A stretch of 64,000 bases of DNA. Source: Carya illinoinensis (lineage: Eukaryota; Streptophyta; Magnoliopsida; Fagales; Juglandaceae). The translations under genes and the position numbers were made by a program. The notes below the pieces were generated by a model. The model was not told the origin of the DNA. It was given only the letters and a program-made list of their open reading frames with translations, and ran no database searches. The stretch covers positions 28,135,501 to 28,199,500 of the forward strand of contig NC_056767.1 in the NCBI RefSeq assembly GCF_018687715.1, read 5' to 3'. Shown here piece by piece: positions 11,909-21,952 of this stretch (its first letter is position 1; each line of letters begins with the position of its first letter).

Positions 11909-12668
11909 GTTTCTCTCTTTTTCTTTTTAAGTTGGGTTTGAGTGTTGAGATATGTTGTAAATAGTAGTGAAAAAATAATAATAAAATATTAAATAGTAAT
12001 AAAAAAATAATAAATAATAGTAAAAAGTATGTAAAAATTAATAATAAAGTAATAAATAGTAGTTAAAAGTGTTGATAATTCTCACATTGTCTCTACTCTC
12101 TAGAATACCGGCCATTATATTGGACATTTCAATATATATATCTATGGATTTACATTGAGTCAACTATTAGATGTTACCTTTAGCCTTCCACACGTACAAT
12201 ATTTATAATATATAATATACAACTCGACTTCATTGTAGCAAAAGCCTGAACTTTCCACCTCTAGTTGCAAACCAGAATTGTCTTGTTAAAAATGGTTTCG
12301 TTGAGTTTTCTGGCTGAAAAACCTTGTAGAAACAGGCTTGATTTGATCGAAAGTGGAGAATTTGATATGAGTACACTTTATATTAATATTTATTTGTAAG
12401 TCCTACAATATTTATGTTACATTTAAAATGACCAAAATATTAATATGGGCAGCATTAAATACTGTCAGGTAGTACACTTTATGTTTATCTATCACTACTC
12501 GGAATCTTCAAATTCATATGATCTAGATTCTAGATCATGTGTCAAACCCAACTGTCATTACTTTTTTTCTTTTTACTTCAAAAAATGCTGGAATCATACG
12601 ATATTTGTGCGCTAGATCTGGATGGAATTTTGGAAAGTCGACTTAAATATTTTCACATCAACTCACAG
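11909..12668 (+). other. OSC copy 1 intron 1
   Basis: It contains AATAGTAATAAAAAAATA-type low-complexity DNA (about 11940-12075), probably a decayed MITE, and near 12580-12665 a short open stretch just before the acceptor that is not part of the usual protein. Confidence 0.6.
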
Positions 12669-12857
12669 CTTAGAAAGGAGAATCGAAGTGGGCCAATTCC
12701 ACCACCAGTGAAATTGCAAGAAAGTACTGAAGAAATAACAGATGAAACAGTGACATCTTCACTCAGAAGTGCACTAAGCTCCCTTTCATCCCTTCAGGCA
12801 CATGATGGCCACTGGCCTGCTGAATTCACTGGCCCCTTGTTTTTCCTTCCACCCTTG
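12669..12857 (+). pseudogene. OSC copy 1 exon 2
   Basis: 63 codons starting LRKENRSGPIPPPVK and holding the QW-like QAHDGHWPAE. It ends FFLPPL before donor GTACGT. Open. Confidence 0.9.
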
Positions 12858-13043
12858 GTACGTACGTACTTCTCAAACCATTGCATGTTTTAATACAAGG
12901 TTGGTTAATTTAATCTTTGTTTTCTTTTTAATTCCATTAATTCTGATCATGACTTTCACTAAGGATAATTAATATATAATTAATTTGCATACTAGTATAT
13001 ACATTTCTTTATTTAATTTGCAGTTATTACCATATGCATGCAG

Positions 13044-13133
13044 GTAATGGCGTTGTACATTATTGGAGATATCAGTCGTATGTTATCATTAAATCACCAG
13101 ACCGAAATTATTCGATACTTGTATAATATTCAG
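13044..13133 (+). pseudogene. OSC copy 1 exon 3
   Basis: 30 codons, VMALYIIGDISR to IIRYLYNIQ, with acceptor TGCAG and donor GTTTCT. Open. Confidence 0.9.
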
Positions 13134-13258
13134 GTTTCTGTACAACTAACAACTAGTTTAATTTACTTCTTTAATTTCCGCCAACCAAAAGGGCATAGGA
13201 AATTTATTCTTAGAAAGAAAATTAAATATTCATATTTGTTTGTGTGTTTGTTGGACAG

Positions 13259-13456
13259 AATGAAGATGGAGGATGGGGTTTCCATTTAGCAGGTCACAGC
13301 ACAATGTTTGGCTCAGGTTTGAACTATATTGCCTTGAGGATACTTGGAGAGGGGCTTGAAGACGGTGAAAATAGGGCCATGGCTAGAGGCCGAAAATGGA
13401 TACTTGACCATGGTGGTTTAGTGGGGCTGCCATCATGGGGAAACTTTTGGATCTCA
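13259..13456 (+). pseudogene. OSC copy 1 exon 4
   Basis: 66 codons with [28 protein letters not shown] and KWILDHGGL. It ends NFWIS before donor GTATGA. Open. Confidence 0.9.
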
Positions 13457-14329
13457 GTATGAACATTTGTTTGGTTTCAATCATCTTATTTGGAAAGAAC
13501 TTATGTATTGGTTTTATCACGTAATTGACAAATTAAATATAAGCTCGGATCTTGTATAATATTTCCAAATTAAAAGTAAGTAAGTATGCCATTTAGTTTC
13601 CATTTTATAATATGTCATTTATCTTGTATAACATACGTAAATATATAATATGGTAAGGAAAAAAAATGATTGAACTGAAAAGAAAAACATTAGTGAAAAG
13701 AGAACTACTTAATTCTTTAGCCGCAGAAAAATTATATAAAAGTAAACTCACAAAGTGATATGGGTTGAAGTAGTATGTCAGATTGGAAACTTATTCTTAT
13801 CATAAAGTAGATGATCTAACGGATCACATGAAGCTATATCAATTTGTGAGTTTATTTTTATATAATTCTTTTATATCTATAATACTTCTCGAGTGAAAAA
13901 TATCTCGGAGTCCAAATCAAAGTATCACAACTAGTTTGGGCTGTGGAAAAAAGTAATATTATTCTAATCCTTTAATTCATCATCCTCTCACCAAAGGTAT
14001 CACCATCCTATATAAGATTAGACATTTAATGATTGAAAATTATTTTTAATGTTTCACTTATGTACCAATCATTTAATGTCACATCTAAGAATGTTGAGAG
14101 GATGCTAGTTAAAAGGATGACGAATAACAATTTGAATGCAATTGAAAAAAAGTAAAATTACATGTTGTACATGTACTCCAAATGATTATGCTAATATTTT
14201 AATTTCATTTGTATTTCCAACATTACATTTGTAATTACCACATGTGCATATTTCCACTTTGAATCTACCGGAAGCTAGCTTATTAATTTTATTTTATTTT
14301 TATTTTCTGTCAAGTGAAACCTCAAATGC
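13457..14329 (+). other. OSC copy 1 intron 4
   Basis: AT-rich intron sequence. The start of exon 5 expected here (the ILGVYEWSGCNP region of the family) cannot be found, so it is deleted or decayed beyond recognition. The 3' part aligns to sequence just before the solo LTR in copy 2. Confidence 0.5.
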
Positions 14330-14380
14330 CTCCTCTCATGTCTATATAGGTACTACCTAATTTCATCCCCTTTAGTCCAG
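14330..14380 (+). pseudogene. OSC copy 1 exon 5 remnant
   Basis: Only LPNFIPFSP before donor GTTAAT is recognisable. Upstream, the frame reads PQMPPLMSI then TAG in place of the family's NPLPPEFW, so the exon is corrupted. Confidence 0.6.
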
Positions 14381-14450
14381 GTTAATTTTTGTGACTTGAT
14401 GTCTCTTTCCTCCTTTTAAAAAACTTGCACTAATTGTATGAAAAATGCAG

Positions 14451-14618
14451 GCAAAATATAATGTTATGCTATGCTCGCATTGTTTACATGCCCATGTCTT
14501 ACTTATATGGAAGGAGATTCGTCGGCCCAATCACTGAGTTGGTTTGTTCACTAAGAAAAGAGTTATACAATGAGCCTTACAACTTAACTGGAATAAAGCC
14601 AGGAATACATTTGCAAAG
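14451..14618 (+). pseudogene. OSC copy 1 exon 6, 5-bp insertion, MLCYAR motif
   Basis: It encodes [17 protein letters not shown] and RRFVGPIT. Compared with copy 2 (GCAAAATG), this copy reads GCAAA-ATATA-ATG, a 5-bp insertion at the start of the exon that shifts the frame. The Leu in MLCYxR is the residue associated with lupeol-type product outcome; Cys is replaced by Ala. Confidence 0.85.
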
Positions 14619-14759
14619 GTTAGTATGGAGAATAATCTTCATCTTGTTTCTCTTTCCCTTTCTTTTTGTGTCAAAAGTCTCTGTTTCATTTGTAACAAGG
14701 TTAATTTCTTCCTTCATAACTATAAAAACTCATTTAAAGTGATATAGATCATAATATAG

Positions 14760-14948
14760 GAAGATCTGTACTATCCACATCCTTTGATACAAGATTTGGC
14801 CTGGGGTTTTCTTCATCATGTAACCGAACCTCTTTTAAAGCGTTGGCCCTTTTCAATGTTGAGAGAGAAGGCACTAAAGGCTGCCATTGGTCATGTTCGT
14901 TACGAGGACGAGGTCAGCAGATATCCATGCATTGGATGCATTGAAAAG
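14760..14948 (+). pseudogene. OSC copy 1 exon 7
   Basis: 63 open codons, [20 protein letters not shown] to CIGCIEK. The AAGCGTTGGCCC at 14838-14849 is the undisturbed counterpart of the CACTA insertion site in copy 2. Confidence 0.9.
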
Positions 14949-15087
14949 GTAAATAATAATCTCATATACTCTTCAATTCAATCAATACGAAAAGACATTT
15001 TCTAGACCAAAATATTTGATGCATGTGTTAATATTAGAGAAGTACTACCATATAAGTTTTGTGAAGTTAAATACATTCTTTTGAAAG

Positions 15088-15201
15088 GTGATGTGTTTGA
15101 TGGCCCGTTGGGTTGAAGATCCAAATTCGGAGGCATACAAGCTTCATTTAGCCAGACTTCCAGACTACTATTGGGTTGCAGAAGATGGCTTAAAAATTCA
15201 G
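15088..15201 (+). pseudogene. OSC copy 1 exon 8
   Basis: 38 open codons, [17 protein letters not shown] to AEDGLKIQ, flanked by GAAAG acceptor and GTTTAT donor. Confidence 0.9.
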
Positions 15202-15496
15202 GTTTATGATCACAATATACTTAAAGCATTGCTCAATCCACAAGCCTAAAGAACCCAAACTTTTGATTCATTGAAGATGAGAAATAATATTTGAAGTTCT
15301 ATTGTGTGCAATGCAAGCCTCACGCACTCTCTTTGAAAAGTTAGTAAATCTGTAACTCACATGAGAAAATGACCACACTTTTTTCAAAGAGAGTATGCAG
15401 AATTTTCACACCCTAAAACTGTATTTAGCATTACCTTTTGAAGATTTTATCTTCTACTCGATATGTAAGTAATGATGCTTGATTTGGGTGATGCAG

Positions 15497-15616
15497 GGTT
15501 TGGGCAGTCAGACGTGGGTTGTTGTTTTTGCTGTTCAAGCTATTCTGGCTTGTAATCTAAATGAGGAGTATGGCCAAACTCTGTGTAAAGTGCGTGATTT
15601 TATAAAGGCTTCATAG
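15497..15616 (+). pseudogene. OSC copy 1 exon 9, ends in TAG
   Basis: GLGSQTWVVVFAVQAILACN to FIKAS, then TAG exactly where the family has Gln (CAG) before the GT donor. The same TAG is present in copy 2 at 57273-57275. Confidence 0.9.
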
Positions 15617-15650
15617 GTCAGAATATTTTTCACAATATACCTTTGCATCC

Positions 15651-16478
15651 CTAGAATGGTTTTATGGAATATGATCTTTTTAACTTAACCACATTAGCAC
15701 TATCATTCTCCGTCTTCTTGGAGTTTTTGCAGTTTTTCTTTATGTGGCCAGCTTTGCCACAATTCCAGCAAGTTGCCTGTTGACCAGGCCTCGACTTGCT
15801 CTTGCCCCTGTACTTTGATTTTGATCTTCCTCTATTTGAGTTCCTATCATGTGATCTCCCTCGAGAGTCAACATTTAGGGCTGAACTCAAACCCGAGGTC
15901 TCGCCTGAATCTTTCCTGCGCACCTCCTCAGCCAAAATCAAATCACGAATATCATCATATTTCAGTTTAGTTTTACCAGCAGAATTACTAACAGCCATTC
16001 TCATGGCTTCCCAACTATTTGGCAATGAAGCCAATAGTATCAGTGCACGTATCTCATCATCAAATTCAATTTCAACAGACGACAATTGATTTGTGATAGT
16101 ATTAAAATCATTCAGATGTTGTGCAACAGACGTACCATCTGCCATTTTCAAATTGAATAACTTTTTCATCAGATGTACCTTGTTATTCGCTGACAGCTTT
16201 TCATACATACCTGACAAAGCCGCCATGAGATCCGTCGTCGTCTTCTCCTTGATGACGTTGTGTGCAACGGATCTTGATAGGGTTAATCGAATAACCCCCA
16301 GAACCTGTCGCTCCAACAGGTTCCAACTAGCAACATCCATCTTTTCCGGTTGCTGCCCCAATAGTGGAAGATGAAGTTTCTTCCCATAGAGGTAGTCCTC
16401 TATCTGCATCCTCCAGTATCCAAAATCCGTGCCATCAAACTTCTCGATCCCCGATACCTTCAATTCATCTCCAGCCAT
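15651..16478 (-). pseudogene. Copia gag ORF (275 aa) of the truncated insertion
   Basis: Intact reading frame. It starts MAGDELKVSGIEKFDGTDF, has a UBN2 gag middle (KLFNLKMADGTSV, LNDFNTITNQL) and a basic Arg/Ser/Lys region, then the CCHC knuckle CWNCGKAGHIKKNC. This Tnt1-like gag would package element RNA. The frame is open, unlike most others here, but protease, integrase and reverse transcriptase are missing, so the ORF is an orphan. It lies antisense to the OSC gene. Confidence 0.88.
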
Positions 16479-16518
16479 CGTTTCTCCTCAGACCCGAATC
16501 TTGGCTCTTGATATCAAT

Positions 16519-17032
16519 TGTTGTGAAAAACGATGACAATGAATTGAGAGATAATAATGAACGAGAAAAACAATCACAAACGACACAAGATGTACGTGGT
16601 TCGGCAAATTGCCTACGTCCACTGGAGCTACAGAGGATTTTATTATCAAGGAATATCACACTACAAGATGGATCTCAACACTGTTCATCCACAGTGTTTT
16701 CGTGTCTACAGTAACCGGCCATATGAGTTTAAACATCATATATATAGTTCAAACGGCGGAATCCCTAAAATCGCATGTTCGCTCGAGCGGCGTGTCGAGC
16801 GCGCGTCGAGCGAACTTCCCTTCCGCGTCCCGCTCGAGCTCACTGTCGAGCTGACGTCGAGCATTCGACTCTGCCTGACTTCGCTCGAGCGGCCAATGCC
16901 TCTGCTCGAGCGAACGCCTCCCGCTCGAGCTCACTGTCGAGCTGACGTCAAGCGTTCGACTCTGCCTAACTTCGCTCGAGCGGCCAATGCCTCCGCAGAA
17001 GCGGTGTGGACCAGACTCCACAGTACTCAACA
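16519..17032 (-). repeat. LTR (514 bp) with CpG-rich tandem repeats
   Basis: It begins and ends TGTTG/CAACA. Inside, a unit of about 90 bp is present twice (about 16830-16905 and 16921-16996). It is built of CTCGAGC and GTCGAGC motifs, strikingly GC-rich beside the AT-rich surroundings. Confidence 0.75.
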
Positions 17033-17036
17033 ACTC

Positions 17037-17090
17037 TCAATGCCGGACTATGGATGGCAAGTCTTTGATGTCACATCAGAAGGGTTGAAG
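17037..17090 (+). pseudogene. OSC copy 1 exon 10 remnant with the catalytic motif
   Basis: MPDYGWQVFDVTSEGLK before donor GTAATG. The usual DCTAE is DVTSE: Asp kept, Cys and Ala replaced. The 5' part of the exon is gone, cut by the copia insertion. Confidence 0.85.
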
Positions 17091-17160
17091 GTAATGCTTC
17101 ATTGCTATCGAAATACATTCCTACAAAAATGACACATTCATTCTAATCTACTGCATGCAG

Positions 17161-17259
17161 GTTTCGCTCTTGTTATCATAAATGTCCACCGACCTTGTTG
17201 GGGAAAAAATGGAGAATCAGCAATTTTATGATGCCATGAATATCGTTCTCTCTCTACAA
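17161..17259 (+). pseudogene. OSC copy 1 exon 11 with in-frame TAA
   Basis: VSLLLS then TAA then MSTDLVGEKM and YDAMNIVLSLQ. The stop stands where relatives have a sense codon such as Lys. Confidence 0.85.
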
Positions 17260-17363
17260 GTAAAAACTCACCTCACGTATTCTGTATTTATTTAACTCAT
17301 TTTCATGATCTTTAAAAGGTTTCACTTGATGAGTAATCGACTCTCTCTCAATTGCCACTATAG

Positions 17364-17420
17364 AGTGAAAATGGTGGTTACCCAGCATGGGAGCTTGTGA
17401 CAGCATCCTCATGGATGCAG
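17364..17420 (+). pseudogene. OSC copy 1 exon 12
   Basis: 19 open codons, SENGGYPAWELVTASSWMQ, a QW-type repeat, donor GTAAGC. Confidence 0.88.
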
Positions 17421-17533
17421 GTAAGCCTTTGGATAAAACGTCAGAAGTCATGTGTTCATAAATAAAATAGGATAAGAAATCATTGTGCTAAATCTGTACT
17501 CACAAACATAACTTTTGATTATATTTTTCGCAG

Positions 17534-17580
17534 AAATTCAACCCCACAGAGGTCTTTGAGGATCCCCTCTTTGGGGGAGA
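17534..17580 (+). pseudogene. OSC copy 1 exon 13
   Basis: KFNPTEVFEDPLFGGE, matching the family's NPTEFFED region. Its last codon is split over donor GTAAGA. Confidence 0.88.
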
Positions 17581-17680
17581 GTAAGATGCATGAGATAACT
17601 TCATCCAACTGCAATTTCCATAGAATTTGTCATATTTTCTTCCTAGCTAGCTAACAGCAGAATTATTGTCACCTTTTTAG

Positions 17681-17824
17681 GTATGTAGAGTGTACTTCGT
17701 CAGCACTTCAAGCTCTTGCACTCTTTAGGAAACAACATCCCAAGCACCGAAGGACAGAGATAGACAGCAACATTTCCAAGTCGGCTCAATACATTCAAGA
17801 CGTACAAGAACCTGATGGATCATG
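17681..17824 (+). pseudogene. OSC copy 1 exon 14
   Basis: YVECTSSALQALALF to VQEPDGSW, open. It carries half of the QW motif, completed by exon 15. Confidence 0.9.
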
Positions 17825-17952
17825 GTAATTAAACATACATTTTTTACAAATTATATTTCTCTTTATATATACTAAAAAAACGAACTACTCTATTATATAT
17901 ATATATATATTTATGTATGTCTGAAGTACTGACTCTTTAAGCAAGTAAACAG

Positions 17953-18130
17953 GTATGGAAATTGGGGGGTTTGCTACAGCTATGGTACATGGTTTGGTGT
18001 AGCAGGATTGGTTGCTTGCGGAAGAAACTACAAAAATTGTGCAGCATTACGAAAAGCTTGTGATTTTTTGATATCAAAGCAATTGCCAAATGGTGGATGG
18101 GGAGAGAGTTACCTATCATGCAACAACAAG
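17953..18130 (+). pseudogene. OSC copy 1 exon 15
   Basis: [19 protein letters not shown] to [14 protein letters not shown], open and well conserved. The following intron contains an (AT)n run near 18140-18164. Confidence 0.9.
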
Positions 18131-18133
18131 GTA

Positions 18134-18164
<31 letters not shown>

Positions 18165-18225
18165 GAACAACTTGTTTCAAATCAAGAGGATAAGAGTAAA
18201 ATGAAGTATATTTAATGTGAAACAG

Positions 18226-18306
18226 GTGTGGACGAGTATAAAAGGCAATCGAGAACATGTTGTCCAAACTGCATGGACTGTGTTAACACTCATTGAAGCA
18301 GGACAG
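18226..18306 (+). pseudogene. OSC copy 1 exon 16
   Basis: 27 open codons, VWTSIKGNREHVVQTAW to LIEAGQ. Confidence 0.9.
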
Positions 18307-18636
18307 GTTATAACTTCTAATTAAGACATCTTCGATGATCAGATTTACGGAAAAAAGTAAAATTCTTTGTTGAAAGATGATCAGGGAACATCACACCATA
18401 AAGACATCTTCGAGTATATCAGATTCTCAGCACAAAAAGTTCAGATTTTTTTCTTTCCTTTAAATAAATTAATGTCAGCAGAGTCTGAAGTATAGGATCT
18501 ATTAAAAACATAATACAAAAACTTAAATCCACCTCTTCTCATCAAGTTAGATAAGTAATGATATTTCACATGATATTGAATCTACCCCTAATTTGTGTAG
18601 ATTGTGAATATATATTTTTTAATTATTCAAATTCAG

Positions 18637-18720
18637 GCTGAGATAGATCCAACACTAATTCATCGTGGAGTAAGGGTTTTGATCAATTCGCAAACTGAAA
18701 ATGGTGATTTCCCTCAACAG
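18637..18720 (+). pseudogene. OSC copy 1 exon 17
   Basis: 28 open codons, [19 protein letters not shown] to NGDFPQQ. Confidence 0.9.
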
Positions 18721-18897
18721 GTATTAATAATTATTTCATGTTTAAATATTTAACATTAATTTAGCTTAATTTAATTAACTGTTTTTAACTCTATGTTCCT
18801 TTGTTTTTCCTTTTCTTTTATGAAAAAACAGTTTAATTTCCCGTACTATTGTACTTACCAATTAAGTTATGTTTTGTAACGTACGTACCGCGTGCAG

Positions 18898-19014
18898 GAA
18901 ATTACAGGGACGTCTTTTAGGTATTGTGGACTACAGTACGCAGCATTTATAGACGTTTTTCCCTTATGGGCTCTTGGGGAATGCCGAAACCGAGTTCTAC
19001 TACGTAAAGCTTGA
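18898..19014 (+). pseudogene. OSC copy 1 exon 18 and stop
   Basis: EITGTSFRYCGLQYAAF to ALGECRNRVLLRKA and TGA, the expected C-terminus. A possible polyadenylation signal AATAAA lies at 19107-19112. Confidence 0.9.
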
Positions 19015-19558
19015 AATTAAGTAGGACTACATGTAAAATGTGTGATAATTAATGCAAATTTCTTGTGTGGGCATCCCATGCAGCTTAAAACATGTAAAAT
19101 TATATTAATAAATATAATGTTAATGTTCCTACATTATTAATTGCATTATTAATATTTGAAATGTGATTTTTTTTTTCTATCGTAAATAGACAAGTTTCGT
19201 GCAGACCCTTTGTAAAAGAGTAGATCCTACTAAAACTCCTACATGCAGCTGATAAACTCGCTATCAATGACCCCAAAACATATATATTTGATTAAATGAT
19301 CATAAAGATGGTGATCTGTGTATATATCTAAATCTCTTAAGTTTGCATAGACGTGCATGGCTGACCTGTCAAATGCCATGTGTCAAACTGTTATTGATGA
19401 TAATGATGTGGTATTTTAAGGATTTATATCTTTTGTAGAGTATTAATTATAAACTAAATTAATGGAATGCATATTTTTCATATAATTCTCAAAACAAGAC
19501 TATCAAATAAAACATCATTATAATGAGATATCACTCAAATTAGATTATTAGGACATTA
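19015..19558 (+). other. 3' flank of OSC copy 1
   Basis: AT-rich, no gene seen. The 3'UTR presumably ends near the AATAAA at 19107. Confidence 0.5.
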
Positions 19559-19622
19559 ATATATCCCAATAGTTGTTTGATCTTTTTTCTTTTGAAAGGA
19601 AGATAAATTTCATTAATAAAAC

Positions 19623-20069
19623 TTAGACCTTACATGAATTGTCTTTCATCTTGTCTGGACCATCTTCTAACCATATATGTTCACAAACTTTCATGATAGC
19701 TATCTTAGCTGCTGTGTGATCAGCATTGTTTGCAGACCTTCGAACAAAAGAAAGTCTCCAGGCTGGGTGCTGCTCCATCAAGTGCTGTAAATCCTCTATC
19801 TCCTGGCCAAGCCACGAGTTATCATCATTCTTGGAATTGACTGAATCTATTACTACTTTGACATCCCCTTCTAATATGACTTGATTCAGTCCTAACTCAA
19901 TGTAAAGTTCCATGGCTTTATGTAAAGTAGACACTTTTGCTAGAAAAGCAGAAAGAACATATATCTTAGGAGTTATCAAACTTGCTTGTAAGCCCCCTTC
20001 AGAATCCCTCAATATGATCCCCATCCCCACGCTTTCCTTGTCTTTGTCAAATGCTGCATCAAAATTCAC
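19623..20069 (-). pseudogene. LINE-B ORF2: RNase H domain
   Basis: 148 aa, starting MNFDAAFDKDKESVGMGIILRD with the first Asp. The Glu region is changed (KVSTLHKAMELYIELG, where relatives have AE), then VILEGDVKVVIDSVN with the next Asp and ADHTAAK at the end. Plant-type RNase H closing the element. Confidence 0.82.
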
Positions 20070-20557
20070 TTTGAAAAAAGGCCACTCAAGTGGTTTCCAG
20101 AGCTGACTTGGTCTTCTTTCTCGATTCTTTGCTGCACTATTACTGTTGCTTAAGTTGATCTCATTAAGTGTAGATAGGTTTGACTAAGCCATAGCAATAA
20201 TTGTGGCAGGATTCTTGGGCTGATTTTGAAAATTATAAGTATTCATTCTAACCCAAATGTGGTAGAACAAAACTGCAGCCATCTCAATGTTTTCCTGGGG
20301 TAGTTTCCCAGTCATCTCTCCCCATGGCTGTTGAAAATCAGGTTAGAATCTTCTCTCTTTCCTAAACAAGCTTATCTCTCCACCCTAAATGTCTGTTGCT
20401 GCAAGACAAACCCATAAGGTTTGCACTATTGTTTCTTCTTCTCTTTCACAAACTGGGCAGAGATTAGTCTCAACAATCTTCTTCTTGAACAACCTGTCTT
20501 TTGTAGGAAGAATGTTGTTTAAACACTTCCAAATAAGTTTTTAACCTTGCCTGGAAC

Positions 20558-20878
20558 TTATAATTGCCATAAATCTCTCCACACTGAATTTTTACTCCCA
20601 CCTGTTGAAGGTTCCCCTAAACTCCTGTTTGATAGTTTGGTTTCTAAAAAATAAGCACTCTTGACTGTGTAGTTTCCTCTTTTTGACCCAACCCAAATCC
20701 TCCTGTCACTTGCCCCTCTCCTGCTGATAGGTATGGAACAGATTAGCTTGGCTTCTTCTTCACTGAAGATTGATTCCACTAGGTCTACCTTCCAAGAGCT
20801 ACTATCTTTATCAATCAAAACATCCACTCCAGTCTCAATGAATATAGTGTTGATAAGAATCTGAACTTGGGAAGTCAC
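20558..20878 (-). pseudogene. LINE-B ORF2: connection region before zf-RVT
   Basis: The frame reads DLVESIFSEEEAKLICSIPIS and RIWVGSKRGNYTVKSAYFLE, the usual stretch before the zinc-binding reverse-transcriptase tail. The zf-RVT itself lies at about 20330-20560 in decayed form with stops. Confidence 0.75.
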
Positions 20879-20971
20879 AGGCCTTGGAAGCCACTTACCA
20901 TTTCAGATTCTAATGCCACTTCCATCACCCACCCTCCAAACCAACCCCTCCTTTAGAAGCCCCAAGCTTGA

Positions 20972-21934
20972 CTAGAGGCTCCCCCAAATGAAAAAGGGAG
21001 CTCCTTTCATCTTGGCATCCATTACATTACAGCTTGGGAAGTATTTTTGCTTGAAAATTTGAGAGATCGAAGAATGTGGATCTTTTATCATTCTCCATAT
21101 TTTTTTGGCTAGTAAAGCTCTATTAAAGCAGCAGAAATCCCTTAACCCCAACCCCCATTGATTTTTAACTGAGCCCATGTACTTCCAAGTTTTCTGATGG
21201 ATCCCTTTGCCATCTCCTTCATGACACCACCAAAACCTGGCCAAGAGCGTTTCAATTTCTTTTAAAAGCAGAACTGGCATCTTGAACACACTCATGGAAT
21301 AGGCTGGGATTGCCTGTAGCACACTCTTGATTAGCACTTCCTTCCCTGTTGAAGATAGAAATTTGGTTTTCCAATCGTTGATTCTTTTCCAAATCTTCTC
21401 ATTGAAGCTTCTGAATGTGTCATATTTTGATCTTCCTACCAAAGTAGGGAGGCCAAGGTATTTGTTGTAATTGTTGCACCTGGTTCCAGTCACTTGCTGC
21501 AAAATGAAGTCCTTGATCGTCACCTTGGTGTTGGAACTGAAAAAAAAAACTCTAGTTTTCTCTTTATTTAATGTTTGGCCTAATGCTGTCTCATATTGGT
21601 ACAAGAGTTCATATATCAAGTACCATTCCACCATCCTTACTCTACAAAAAATTACATAGTCATCATCAAGTAGGAGATGGTTGATTCTTAGACCACCTCT
21701 AGTCACTGCCACCCCCTTGACATGGCCACTTGATTAAGCCTTGTACAATAGAGAACTAAGACCTTTTGCACAGATAAAAAATAGATAAGGCGACAAAGGG
21801 TCACCTTGTCTCAATCCTCTCGAGGGAATTATGGTCTTCCCTGGCTCCCCATTGATGACAGTAGAGTAAGAAATTGACTTAACACATGCCATCATTAGAT
21901 TAGTCCATTTCAAGCCAAAACCCAACTTAAGCAA
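20972..21934 (-). pseudogene. LINE-B ORF2: reverse transcriptase C-half
   Basis: 21934-21734 has SRGLRQGDPLSPYLFF. After a TAA near 21734, the frame 21712-20972 has LLLDDDYVIF where FADD/YADD is expected: the Ala is changed, the two catalytic Asp may remain. It continues with the thumb region (KEVLIKSVLQAIPAYSMSVF, WGLGLRDF) typical of plant LINEs. Confidence 0.85.
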
Positions 21935-21952
21935 TAAAGCCTCTAAAAAGTC

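Larger units (their letters stand above)
15633..17032 (-). mobile_element. Truncated copia insertion (LTR + gag) in OSC copy 1 exon 10
   Basis: On the minus strand it consists of an LTR, a primer site (TGATATCAAGAGCC-like) and a gag ORF, then stops. No pol and no second LTR follow. The OSC introns of copies 1 and 2 are alignable up to about 15632. At the other edge the LTR end CAACA (17032) joins ACTCTCAATGCC of exon 10. The deletion that removed the rest of the element also took the start of exon 10. Confidence 0.8.
10181..19014 (+). pseudogene. Oxidosqualene cyclase copy 1 (lupeol-synthase-like), pseudogene
   Basis: Joined, the exons follow a plant 2,3-oxidosqualene cyclase from MWKLKIAEGG to a C-terminus ALGECRNRVLLRKA. 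Such enzymes fold oxidosqualene into triterpenes at the ER membrane. QW-type repeats survive ([25 protein letters not shown]). MLCYAR in exon 6 resembles the MLCYCR of lupeol synthases rather than the MWCYCR of beta-amyrin synthases. The catalytic DCTAE reads DVTSE, keeping the proton-donating Asp. Defects: exon 5 mostly unrecognisable, a 5-bp insertion in exon 6, TAG ending exon 9, a copia fragment in exon 10 and TAA in exon 11. No full-length product is possible. Copy 2 is downstream in the same direction. Confidence 0.92.

Noticed and set aside
16364..17132. Plus-strand frames of 116 and 191 aa
   Set aside because: Antisense to the copia gag ORF and its LTR. The end of the second includes exon 10 of the cyclase only by overlap.
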